Shown here: positions 33,280 through 41,537 of the stretch, in pieces
Layout: the number at the start of each line of letters is the position of its first letter
Position numbering within the stretch: the first letter of the stretch is position 1
NCBI GenBank assembly: GCA_964653855.1
Contig: CAZZFV010000005.1
Location: 1-64,000 of the forward strand
DNA from: RGIG3528 sp964653855
Lineage (GTDB): Bacteria; Bacillota; Clostridia; Lachnospirales; Lachnospiraceae
Reading direction: 5' to 3'
Length of the DNA: 64,000 nucleotides
Made by a program: the position numbers and the translations under genes
Notes under the pieces: model-generated
Seen by the model: only the letters and a program-made list of their open reading frames with translations
Database searches by the model: none
What the model was told of the DNA's origin: nothing

Positions 33280-35391
33280 TTACTTAACCGTAACGGCTAC
33301 CGTAACCGTTGCCTCGTTACCCGCAAAGTCCGTAACCGTGATATTTACGTTGTAGGTTCCTGCGGTCGAAGTATCGAGTGTCGAAAGATCCGCCTTTACG
33401 CCCGATGAAACGTCAAGTCCGTCCGCATCCGTAGCGGAAAGGATATATGCGCCTTCGCCTACCCATGTGATTGCGGAAACATCCGCATTGAGACTGAGCT
33501 CCGGTGCAGCCTCGTTTATTACGACTGTGGGTGCCGTCTTGTTTGCGGGATCATATACATAAACAGATGCCGTCTTATAATCGACGTTGCCCGACGAATC
33601 CGTAAACTGACCCTTAAATGCTCTGTGATAGTATCCGACCGTGTTGAAAATATCGGCGGTAAAGCCGTCGTTCCACTTAATCGAGAACTTGTCCATTCCC
33701 ATAACGCCGTCGCCGTTGTCGGTTGCCGCATAGAACTGTGCCCATGTGTCAAGATCCGTTTCCTTTGTTCCGAGAGGAACCGCGATCGGGCTCTTCACAA
33801 ACGTAACGGTAGGCTTAACGTTGTCATGAGGTGTGCCGCTTGCGAGAATTGCTTCCATTTCGGAAATCTTTTCTTCAAACTTTCCTATATACTGTTCGAT
33901 CGAAACGTCGTAAGAACCGTATCCGTCGATTCCGAAATAGGATTTTCCGATGATTTCGTCCCATGTTTCACGAATACCCATAAGGTCGGAATAGTCGTTG
34001 CCGCCCTGAACCTTGTTTGTGATATAGATGAAGGAATTAAGGATCGAATCACCTATCTTTTCGTTAAAGATATCGAAGCCGTATGCTGCAGCCTGAGCCG
34101 TTGCGGCAGCTTCTATATATTCTTCGTACGTGTCAACACCGCCGAGTTCGCAGCAATAAACTTCCGTATAAAGCATAAGTGCCTTGATTGCAAGCTCTGT
34201 CGTTTCGTCATCTACGCCCTTCAAAATGCAAAGTGAATCGTTAATTGTCATAGCCTGTTCGTAAGACTCGTCGTCTGCCGAAAGCTTGTCGCTTCTCGGC
34301 CAGGGAACGATACCGATCGATTCGCCGCGTGATGCGCATCCGCTTGAAGCGCCGCCGATAAGCCAGTCGGGAACATCCGCAAATACGGTCTGACCGTCCT
34401 GAAGGTGATATGCGGGCCAGCACCAGCCGGGTGTGTATCCGTCATCGTAAAGCTCAACGGTAAGAAGATCGTCTTTTAAGAGGCTGTCGATAAAGCTCCA
34501 TGCGTCCTTCATGCCGTCCGACTCAACCTGAAGACCGTCGTTTCCGTAAATTGCGGCACCTGCCGAATATGCTGCGGAAAGCGTTGCGAATCTTGTGTCT
34601 GTGTAGTATGCGTCAACGTTGTCGTTGTTTGCGTAATAAGCATCGATCTTTTCGAGATAATCCTTAAACGTGCTCCATGTCCACTTGCCCTCATCAAAAA
34701 GGGTGTTGGGATAAATCGTGTTGCCGTTTTCGTCCTTTAAGCTGTCAACCGCCTCAATCATCGAAATGTTGTAGCAAAGCGGCCATCTGGGGATGAATCT
34801 TACGACGTTTGTCATAAGATAGCGGTGTCCGTAAAGTTCACCGTCAAGCATCCAGCTCATCGAGTCGTTTTCTTCGAAAAGATAAGCAAAGTCGTCAAGG
34901 TTCTTGACGATGTTCTGGGAAATGATTGTGCTCTCGCATCCGCCCCAAAGAACGGCTATGTCGCAAATCGGATTTCCCGCCATAACGCTTTGCAAAAGCG
35001 AAACTCTTGTGTCGTCCGCATATTGAACATATTCGAATGTAACGCCGAGTTGTTCGAGAACCGCTTCCTCAGCCGCGATTCTTGCCTCCCTTTCGTCTTC
35101 GGCCATTACATAAAGTCCCGTAACCTCATCCACATAGTGCGGATTTAATCCCTGTTCGTAATGCGTGCCCCATCTGATTGTAACAATTTCTTTAGGCTCG
35201 GCGCTTTCCGTCGGAACGGGTGTGGGTGTCGAAGTCGCTTTTGCGCCTTCGGTGGCACTTACGGCCGTCGTGGGTGTTGCCTTTGCTCCTTCCGTATCGC
35301 CTTCGTTTGCTGTGTTACCGCATGCGGCGCATGACAATAAAAGCGCAAAAGCAAGTACGGCGGAAGCCGCTTTTCTAAAGCCTTTTCTCAT
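33280..35391 (-). CDS. Extracellular solute-binding lipoprotein with C-terminal Ig-like domains
   Basis: The product has 703 residues. The lipobox LLSCAACG is followed by a Thr/Pro/Ala linker with imperfect repeats (TEGAKATPT, TEGAKATST). The binding domain (about 70-520) has VTIRWGTHYEQGLNPHY, VMAGNPICDIAVLWGG, YNISMIEAVD and WTWSTFKDYLEK, as in family 1 carbohydrate-binding proteins. About 180 further residues form two Ig-like beta-sandwich modules; the last, from TAPTVVINEAAPEL, ends in GTYNVNITVTDFAGNEATV, resembling DUF5011/HYR-type domains. Such additions are rare on binding proteins and may tether it to glycan or the cell wall. It is the first gene of the long glycan locus, with GGAGG before the ATG. 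Confidence 0.85.
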   Translation of the reverse strand: MRKGFRKAASAVLAFALLLSCAACGNTANEGDTEGAKATPTTAVSATEGAKATSTPTPVPTESAEPKEIVTIRWGTHYEQGLNPHYVDEVTGLYVMAEDEREARIAAEEAVLEQLGVTFEYVQYADDTRVSLLQSVMAGNPICDIAVLWGGCESTIISQNIVKNLDDFAYLFEENDSMSWMLDGELYGHRYLMTNVVRFIPRWPLCYNISMIEAVDSLKDENGNTIYPNTLFDEGKWTWSTFKDYLEKIDAYYANNDNVDAYYTDTRFATLSAAYSAGAAIYGNDGLQVESDGMKDAWSFIDSLLKDDLLTVELYDDGYTPGWCWPAYHLQDGQTVFADVPDWLIGGASSGCASRGESIGIVPWPRSDKLSADDESYEQAMTINDSLCILKGVDDETTELAIKALMLYTEVYCCELGGVDTYEEYIEAAATAQAAAYGFDIFNEKIGDSILNSFIYITNKVQGGNDYSDLMGIRETWDEIIGKSYFGIDGYGSYDVSIEQYIGKFEEKISEMEAILASGTPHDNVKPTVTFVKSPIAVPLGTKETDLDTWAQFYAATDNGDGVMGMDKFSIKWNDGFTADIFNTVGYYHRAFKGQFTDSSGNVDYKTASVYVYDPANKTAPTVVINEAAPELSLNADVSAITWVGEGAYILSATDADGLDVSSGVKADLSTLDTSTAGTYNVNITVTDFAGNEATVTVAVTVK

Positions 35392-35448
35392 AATGCCTCC
35401 TTCTCGGCTTTCGCCGATTATAGTTTACTTACACTTTACCTTGTTTTT

Positions 35449-35463
35449 TAGTAAAGTTTACTA
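35449..35463 (-). promoter_or_regulatory. 15-bp palindrome, candidate operator of the glycan locus
   Basis: TAGTAAAGTTTACTA is a perfect odd palindrome. It lies just downstream of the -10 at 35468-35473, the ideal place for a repressor. Further TTTACT half-sites are at about 35424 and 35470. Confidence 0.5.
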
Positions 35464-35467
35464 TATA

Positions 35468-35496
35468 AATTTACTACATTTTTACCGGGTGGTCAA
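35468..35496 (-). promoter_or_regulatory. Candidate promoter of the glycan locus
   Basis: On the minus strand TTGACC (35496-35491) and TAAATT (35473-35468) are 17 bp apart. The start codon is about 77 nt downstream. Confidence 0.5.
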
Positions 35497-35645
35497 GAAG
35501 GAATTTAGGCATTTTTTATAATTTTATAAGATTTTTTTACCGATTTTTGTGCAAAATTGGTAACTCATTTCTTTTTGCGCGTCCGTGCAGACATTTTTCA
35601 TAAAAGAATTACATTTTGGATACTCAGATTTCACACTTATCCGCC

Positions 35646-35674
35646 TTGAATATGTGTCAAAATTGTGTTAGAAT
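35646..35674 (+). promoter_or_regulatory. Promoter of the RDD gene and possibly the nuclease-transporter operon
   Basis: TTGAAT (35646-35651) and TAGAAT (35669-35674) are 17 bp apart. The GTG start is 46 nt downstream. Confidence 0.6.
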
Positions 35675-35720
35675 CATAGGACTGTAAATGGGCAAAAATT
35701 GTCAAAAAAGGAGCCAAAAA

Positions 35721-36458
35721 GTGTTCGATCTTCAAAAAGCAAATTTAACAAAAAGAATATCGGCTTTTATTTTTGACCTGATTGTCCTTTCAATCCTGTC
35801 CGTGGGTTTTGGGACGATTATTTCTTATATCACGAATTACGATTCCCACTACAACACGTGTCTCAACATCATATCCGAATACGAAGAAAAATATAACTCT
35901 TCCTATGATATAGGCGAAGACGAATACTTTGGGCTTACGGATGCCGAAAAAGAATCTTACGCCGAAATGGAAGAAGCGATCTATTCGGATTCCGATTTTG
36001 TTTATCACAGCAACATATATTTCTCGCTTTCGCTGCTCATAGTTTCGCTCGGGATTTTCTTTGGAATGCTCGTATCGGAATTTATCGTTCCGTTAATATA
36101 CGGTAACGGAATGACTCTCGGCAAAAAAATCTTCGGTCTCGCCGTAATGCGGCAGGATCACGTACAGGTATCCCCTCTTCACATGTTCATACGCACTTTC
36201 CTCGGAAAATATACCGTCGAAACAATGATCCCCGTGCTTCTCGTCATGATGATATTTTTCGGATCGATCGGAATAGTGGGCACGATAATCATATTCGCAA
36301 TGGGAATTTTGCAAATCGTCTGCATGGTATTAAGTCACACAAACGCGTGCATTCACGATATATTTGCGGGAACAACGGTTGTCGACTTTGCCTCGCAAAA
36401 AATATTTAAAACACCCGAAGAAATGAAAGCGGAACAATCAAAGAACGCATCGGTGTAA
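35721..36458 (+). CDS. RDD family membrane protein
   Basis: The product has 245 residues from a GTG at 35721, with GGAG 8 nt upstream; the upstream ATG at 35688 is rejected because this ribosome binding site lies inside its frame. The first segment, ANLTKRISAFIFDLIVLSI, contains the Arg and Asp of the RDD domain, and the middle has GMTLGKKIFGLAVM. There are about four membrane segments. An unusual acidic external loop of about 60 residues (EYEEKYNSSYDIGEDEYF) lies between the first two. RDD proteins have no agreed function; some act in ion exchange. The ABC ATPase gene follows after 42 nt. Confidence 0.85.
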   Translation: MFDLQKANLTKRISAFIFDLIVLSILSVGFGTIISYITNYDSHYNTCLNIISEYEEKYNSSYDIGEDEYFGLTDAEKESYAEMEEAIYSDSDFVYHSNIYFSLSLLIVSLGIFFGMLVSEFIVPLIYGNGMTLGKKIFGLAVMRQDHVQVSPLHMFIRTFLGKYTVETMIPVLLVMMIFFGSIGIVGTIIIFAMGILQIVCMVLSHTNACIHDIFAGTTVVDFASQKIFKTPEEMKAEQSKNASV

Positions 36459-36500
36459 ATCACCTGCATACATAAAATTCAACCAAAAGGAAGGAAACAC

Positions 36501-37604
36501 ATGAAAGTAGTACTCAAAAATGTCACAAAAATTTTCCCGAGCCGCAACAAAAAATCGAATGAAGAAGTTGTAGCCGTAAACAATTTCGATTTTGTAATCC
36601 CGGACGGAAAGCTTGTCGGTCTTCTCGGCCCCTCCGGATGCGGAAAATCGACCACACTTTACATGATAAGCGGTTTGCAAAAATTGACGAGCGGAAAAAT
36701 CTACTTTGGGGAGGACGACGTAACGGAGCTTTCTCCCGAAAACCGCGGTGTCGGTCTTGTGTTCCAGAACTATGCTCTCTATCCTCACATGACCGTAAGA
36801 CAAAATATCATGTTCCCTTTGCAAAATTTAAAAGGAAAAGACAAGCTCACAAAAGACGAAATGTTAAACCGTACGCTTGAAGCCGCACGCCTTGTGCAAA
36901 TAGACGAGCTCCTCGACCGTAAGCCGTCCGAGCTTTCCGGCGGTCAGCAACAGCGTGTCGCAATCGCGCGTGCCCTTGTAAAAATGCCCAGAATCCTGCT
37001 TCTCGACGAGCCTCTTTCAAACCTCGACGCACGTCTCAGACTTCAGACACGTGAAGAAATAAGAAGAATCCAGCGCGAAACGGGAATCACCACAATTTTC
37101 GTTACACACGACCAGGAAGAGGCAATGAGCATCTCCGACATCATCGTCGTAATGAAGCTCGGTGTCATCCAGCAAATCGGCGCTCCGCAGGAAGTATACG
37201 ACAGCCCCAAGAACCTCTTCGTGGCAAAATTCCTCGGTACTCCTCCGATCAACGTTTTTAAGGGATCGATTAAATCGGGCAAAGTAATGATCGGTAACGA
37301 TGCAGTGCTCTCGGTTTCGGGAGTCTCTGACCAGGATGTTTACATCGGAATCAGACCCGAAGGCTTTATCGTCGAAGAAAACGGACCTCTCACCTGTTCC
37401 CTTCAAAGCGTAGAAGTAATGGGAAGAGATTCGAGCATAGTTTCGACAAATTCCGCTTCCTTAAATCCCGTTGTCCGTTCGATTATCGATTCCGACATAA
37501 AGGTTGACAAGGACGCAAAAACGGTTAGATTCGGCATCAAGAAAAACAAGATTTTCCTTTTTAACGCCGAAACCGAAGAAAGAATACTTTGTGAGGTAAG
37601 ATAA
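36501..37604 (+). CDS. CUT1-type ABC transporter ATPase (MsmK/UgpC/MalK-like)
   Basis: The product has 367 residues. The nucleotide-binding domain has Walker A GPSGCGKST (Lys49), the Q-loop VFQNYALYPH, the signature LSGGQQQRVAIARAL, Walker B ILLLDEPLSNLDA and the switch His in VTHDQEEA. The C-terminal TOBE/OB regulatory domain (from about 240) contains IGIRPEGF. The protein energises CUT1 importers. Two permease genes follow directly (the stop at 37604 abuts the ATG at 37605), then a binding protein. Because the adjacent minus-strand glycan locus lacks an ATPase, this subunit might serve those permeases too, as MsmX does in Bacillus. AAGGAAGG precedes the ATG. Confidence 0.93.
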   Translation: MKVVLKNVTKIFPSRNKKSNEEVVAVNNFDFVIPDGKLVGLLGPSGCGKSTTLYMISGLQKLTSGKIYFGEDDVTELSPENRGVGLVFQNYALYPHMTVRQNIMFPLQNLKGKDKLTKDEMLNRTLEAARLVQIDELLDRKPSELSGGQQQRVAIARALVKMPRILLLDEPLSNLDARLRLQTREEIRRIQRETGITTIFVTHDQEEAMSISDIIVVMKLGVIQQIGAPQEVYDSPKNLFVAKFLGTPPINVFKGSIKSGKVMIGNDAVLSVSGVSDQDVYIGIRPEGFIVEENGPLTCSLQSVEVMGRDSSIVSTNSASLNPVVRSIIDSDIKVDKDAKTVRFGIKKNKIFLFNAETEERILCEVR

Positions 37605-39026
37605 ATGGTAGACAGTAAACACGAGTGGAAGGCCTATATATACCTTGCTCCGGCTCTTATACTCCTTGCGGTATTCACGGTATGGCCGATAATAAATACG
37701 GTTCGAATGGCTTTTCTTGCGGATTATAAGCCCCTCGAAGCCGTCGGCGGAGCAAAATTTGCTTTCGGAATAGCAAACTTCAAAAAAGTGCTTGCATACG
37801 GTTCATTCACCACATGCTTAAAGAACACGATATTGCTTTGTGTTCTCACGGTTCCGATTTCGACCGCGCTTGCCCTTTTGATTGCGGTTGCGCTTAACTC
37901 AATAAAAGTGTTTCAGAAGTTTTTACAGACGATTTTCTTCCTTCCTTATGTAACAAACTCAATCGCAATCGGCATGGTATTTGCGGCAATGTTCAACATC
38001 ATCGGAAATACCACAAACCTTTACAAGACCGAATATGCGATTTATACACGTCAAAAAATCGAGCAGGCATCCGTGTTCGAGCTTGAAGAGCGCTCCGACG
38101 GAAATTATTACTTTATCGGAAACGTTGACGGAATATACTATTATATGGATATGACCGCCGACAAGGAAACGGATAAGGTCGACGTTATAGCAAATTATTC
38201 CTCAAAGCACAAATCCGGTAAAAGCAAGGACGTATCGGGAAGCAACGTATATTTTACGCTTGTTTCCGATAACACTTATCACCTTGTGGCAAATACCGAC
38301 GAAGGAACCAAATACCTTAACGTAAACAAGGTTACTTCCTCTCCTTCCGTTCAACTTACCGACGACGAATCTCTTGCCGCAGACATTTACACGGAAGAAG
38401 TGCTTTCGGATTCCGGCGAAGTCACGGGTTACTACCTTTATTTCATGCAAAATCCGATAAAGGAAGGCGCTGCGGTTAAGACATATTTTTCCGTACAGCA
38501 TATTTCGACGATCACTTCGCTCGGTATCGTAAATAACTTAATCGAAGCACTCGGCGGAACAAGAATCAACTGGATCAACGCAGGTTCCTCGTACGCCGCA
38601 AACATTGCCGTCATGGTAATTTACATCGTTTGGAACGCACTTCCTTTTAAAATCCTCATTTTGCTCGGCGGACTTCAGTCCATAAACAAGCAATATTACG
38701 ATGCCGCAAAAGTTGACGGAACACCGAGAAGAAGAGTCCTCACAAGAATCACGATTCCGCTCCTCTCTCCCATGCTCGCATACGTAATAATCACGGGATT
38801 TATAGGCGGATTTAAGGAATATACGAGCATAGTCGGTATTTTCGGAGAAACGATGGGACCTGTCGGAGAATCGGGAAAACTCCAGACGATGGTAGGCTTC
38901 ATATACGACTCTCTCGCAGACAACAACTACGGACTTGCGAGCGCATCCGCACTTGTTCTCTTCGGAATTATCTTTGTTGTTACGATGCTTAACTTAAGTA
39001 TCAGCAAAAAGAAAGTACATTATTAA
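37605..39026 (+). CDS. ABC transporter permease, MalF type, with large extracellular insertion
   Basis: The product has 473 residues, about 170 more than usual. Membrane segments 1-3 lie at about 12-38, 70-98 and 106-131. About 170 residues then follow outside the membrane (133-303), rich in Tyr, Asp, Ser and beta-strand patterns such as GIYYYMDMT, NVYFTLVSDNTYHLVANT and GYYLYFMQ. The remaining segments start at about 328 (AANIAVMVIYIVWNALPFKILILLGGL), with the EAA loop YDAAKVDGTPRRRVLTRITIP near 365. The insertion is between core segments 3 and 4, unlike the P2 loop of E. coli MalF. It may dock the binding protein or the nuclease lipoproteins encoded downstream. Confidence 0.88.
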   Translation: MVDSKHEWKAYIYLAPALILLAVFTVWPIINTVRMAFLADYKPLEAVGGAKFAFGIANFKKVLAYGSFTTCLKNTILLCVLTVPISTALALLIAVALNSIKVFQKFLQTIFFLPYVTNSIAIGMVFAAMFNIIGNTTNLYKTEYAIYTRQKIEQASVFELEERSDGNYYFIGNVDGIYYYMDMTADKETDKVDVIANYSSKHKSGKSKDVSGSNVYFTLVSDNTYHLVANTDEGTKYLNVNKVTSSPSVQLTDDESLAADIYTEEVLSDSGEVTGYYLYFMQNPIKEGAAVKTYFSVQHISTITSLGIVNNLIEALGGTRINWINAGSSYAANIAVMVIYIVWNALPFKILILLGGLQSINKQYYDAAKVDGTPRRRVLTRITIPLLSPMLAYVIITGFIGGFKEYTSIVGIFGETMGPVGESGKLQTMVGFIYDSLADNNYGLASASALVLFGIIFVVTMLNLSISKKKVHY

Positions 39027-39040
39027 GAGAGGTGAAAATT

Positions 39041-39931
39041 ATGTCCGAAAAATTAACTGTTATGCATGAAAAAGACCTCTCTACGGTGACTGCCCGTCAA
39101 AGGGTCACCAAAATCCTGATGAAAATTTTGGTTTATGCCTTCCTCGTCATTATGGCGATAATCATTCTCTTCCCGTTTTACTGGATGATCAACTCGTCTC
39201 TTAAATCGCTTGACGAGTATCGCTTAAACGTGCCCACATTCTGGCCCAAAAAAATCATACTCACAAACTATCCGTCGGCGTTCACGACCGCAAACCTCGG
39301 AAAACTTTTCCTAAACACCATGTATGTCGGAATTGTTTCAACGATACTCTCGCTTGTGATAACCGTACTTTCCGCCTTTGCTTTCGCAAGGCTCGAGTTT
39401 AAGGGAAAAGACGCAATGTTCGGCTTCCTCATGGCAACAATGATGATCCCCGGCGAACTTTTCACAATCACAAACTACAGCACGGTCACGAATTTGCACT
39501 GGATAAACACATATACGGTACTTATCGTTCCGTTCCTTGTAAGCGTGTTTTATATTTATCTTCTTCGTCAAAACTTTATGCAAATACCGAACGAGCTTTA
39601 TCTTGCCGCAAAGGTTGACGGAACAAGCGATATAAAATATCTCTTAAAGGTCATGGTACCGTTGTCGCTTCCGACACTCATTTCGATCACGATTCTCAAG
39701 ATGATGGGTGCATGGAACTCGTACATTTGGCCGAGACTCGTCGCAAACGACGACAATCACAAGCTTGTGACAAACGGACTCAGAAACGCATTCACGGCTT
39801 CGACGGGTGACGTCGATTATCCCGTACAGATGGCGGCCGTTGCGATCGTATCCTTCCCTCTCTTCCTTGTGTTTGTATTTCTTCGCAAATACATCATGAA
39901 GGGTGTAAGCCGTTCGGGAATCAAGGGATAA
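39041..39931 (+). CDS. ABC transporter permease, MalG type
   Basis: The product has 296 residues from the ATG at 39041, with GAGAGGTG 9 nt upstream, which rules out the in-frame GTG at 39032. Six membrane segments; ILFPFYWMINSSLKS after the first, EAA loop YLAAKVDGTSDIKYLLKVMVP near residue 190, ending GVSRSGIKG. CUT1 family. It follows the MalF-type gene by 14 nt. Confidence 0.9.
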   Translation: MSEKLTVMHEKDLSTVTARQRVTKILMKILVYAFLVIMAIIILFPFYWMINSSLKSLDEYRLNVPTFWPKKIILTNYPSAFTTANLGKLFLNTMYVGIVSTILSLVITVLSAFAFARLEFKGKDAMFGFLMATMMIPGELFTITNYSTVTNLHWINTYTVLIVPFLVSVFYIYLLRQNFMQIPNELYLAAKVDGTSDIKYLLKVMVPLSLPTLISITILKMMGAWNSYIWPRLVANDDNHKLVTNGLRNAFTASTGDVDYPVQMAAVAIVSFPLFLVFVFLRKYIMKGVSRSGIKG

Positions 39932-39980
39932 ACGCCGGCATACGGAATTTAATTTCACTTAAATCCGAAATTTCAAACGT

Positions 39981-40005
39981 ATTTAACCCCAAAAAGGGTT
40001 TAAAT
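39981..40005 (+). promoter_or_regulatory. Intercistronic hairpin before the binding-protein gene
   Basis: ATTTAACCC and GGGTTTAAAT pair with a one-base bulge around CAAAAA. It lies 25 nt upstream of the binding-protein ATG. No T run follows. Such hairpins often stabilise the 5' end of binding-protein messages. Confidence 0.5.
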
Positions 40006-40029
40006 AAAGATACAAAAGGAGACACTATT

Positions 40030-41523
40030 ATGAAAAAAAGATTTTTAAGATCTTTTGCATGCCTTATAACGGCATCAACGATGCTGCTTACGGCATGCGG
40101 CGGAAGCGGAAACAACACATCCGTAACACCGACACCCGCAGCGTCCGTCACGGAAACGCCGACGACAAATACGGATGACACCGCAAAAACAGATACTGCG
40201 ACGGATGCCGCAAACTTCACCGTTCCCGAGGGCGGATATGACGGTTCGGCAGTCACACTCACGTTTTACCATACGATGGGAACAAACCTCTCAGCCGTAC
40301 TTGACGAATATATCGCAGAGTTCAACAAACTCTATCCGAATATCACAATCGAATGGTCACAGGTCGGTTCTTACGATGACGTAAGAGACCAGATAAGCCA
40401 GGAACTTACAGTAGGTTCCGAGCCCAATATCGCTTATTGCTATCCCGACCACGTTGCTCTTTACAATCTCGCAAAGGGCGTTGTACACCTTGATAACCTC
40501 ATTTCAAGCACCGAAACCGTTACACACGCCGACGGCACAACCGAAATCCTCGGTCTTACAGACGCTCAGATCAACGATTTCATCGACGGTTATTACGCAG
40601 AAGGCAGCTCATACGGCGATTCCCATATGTACACTCTCCCCTTCTCAAAGTCAACGGAAGTTCTTTACTACAACAAGACTTTCTTTGATGAGAACGGCTT
40701 AAGCGTACCCACAACATGGGACGAAATGGAAGAGCTTTGCTATCTCATAAAGGAAATCGATCCCGAGTGCATTCCTCTCGGATATGACTCCGAAGCAAAC
40801 TGGTTCATCACAATGTGCGAGCAGTACGGTTCTCCTTACACAAGCGCAACCGGCGACCACTTCTTGTTCGACAATGACACAAACAAGGCATTCGTAAAGC
40901 GTTTCAGAGAATGGTACCAGAATGACCTTGTTACGACACAGCAGCTTTACGGCGCATACACATCCGGACTTTTCGTAGCCGAAGAAGGCACAAGAAGCTA
41001 TATGTCGATCGGTTCTTCCGCAGGTGCAACCCACCAGCGTCCGACAGCCGACAGTTCGGGAAATTATCCTTTTGAAGTAGGCATCACATCTATTCCTCAG
41101 GTAGATCCGTCAAATCCGAAGGTTATTTCACAGGGTCCGTCGGTATGTATTTTCAAGAAGGACAACCCTCAGGAAGTTATCGCGTCATGGCTCTTTGTAA
41201 AATACCTTACAACAAACGTTGAATTCCAGGCAGCATTCTCGATCGCATCGGGATATGTTCCGGTTCTTAAGTCTGTTGAGGATAACCCGATTTATGCGGC
41301 TCACCTTGCAAAAGCAGACGGCGGCACGTATATTTCGGCACTCTCCGCAAAGGTTTGCCTTGAGCAGGAAGACGCTTATTATGTATCTCCCGCATTCAAC
41401 GGATCTTCAAAGGCACGTGATCAGGTACAGTCCTTGCTTCAGAAGTGCTTCCTTATCACAACCGATGTCGACAAGAATATAGATGCGGCATTCGCAGAAG
41501 CCGTTGCAAATTGCAATTATTAA
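40030..41523 (+). CDS. Extracellular solute-binding lipoprotein, family 1
   Basis: The product has 497 residues. The signal peptide ends in LLTACGG; a Thr/Pro/Asp linker runs to about 65. The binding domain has TLTFYHTMGTNLSAVLDEYI, FNKLYPNITIEW, EPNIAYCYPDH, LPFSKSTEVLYYNKTFF and PTTWDEMEELC, all typical of CUT1 binding proteins of the SBP_bac_1 family. Ligands of the family are mostly oligosaccharides, but this one is encoded next to a secreted nuclease, so the ligand is open. AAAAGGAGA precedes the ATG. The nuclease lipoprotein starts 14 nt after its stop. Confidence 0.9.
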   Translation: MKKRFLRSFACLITASTMLLTACGGSGNNTSVTPTPAASVTETPTTNTDDTAKTDTATDAANFTVPEGGYDGSAVTLTFYHTMGTNLSAVLDEYIAEFNKLYPNITIEWSQVGSYDDVRDQISQELTVGSEPNIAYCYPDHVALYNLAKGVVHLDNLISSTETVTHADGTTEILGLTDAQINDFIDGYYAEGSSYGDSHMYTLPFSKSTEVLYYNKTFFDENGLSVPTTWDEMEELCYLIKEIDPECIPLGYDSEANWFITMCEQYGSPYTSATGDHFLFDNDTNKAFVKRFREWYQNDLVTTQQLYGAYTSGLFVAEEGTRSYMSIGSSAGATHQRPTADSSGNYPFEVGITSIPQVDPSNPKVISQGPSVCIFKKDNPQEVIASWLFVKYLTTNVEFQAAFSIASGYVPVLKSVEDNPIYAAHLAKADGGTYISALSAKVCLEQEDAYYVSPAFNGSSKARDQVQSLLQKCFLITTDVDKNIDAAFAEAVANCNY

Positions 41524-41537
41524 TTTTGGGAATAAAA

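Larger units (their letters stand above)
35392..35720. other. Divergent promoter region between the glycan locus and the plus-strand operon
   Basis: This 329-bp gene-free stretch is AT-rich. Near the minus-strand gene it holds a small hairpin in the leader (TCGGC/GCCGA with a GAAA loop, 35404-35417) just before the ribosome binding site, a palindrome at 35449-35463, a promoter at 35468-35496, and three copies of TTTACT. On the other side a plus-strand promoter lies at 35646-35674. I see no coding sequence or known riboswitch. Confidence 0.6.

Noticed and set aside
41445..41537. Upstream extension of the SNase gene into the binding-protein gene
   Set aside because: The extension gives an Arg-rich N-terminus without a signal peptide; the ATG at 41538 gives a proper lipoprotein signal.
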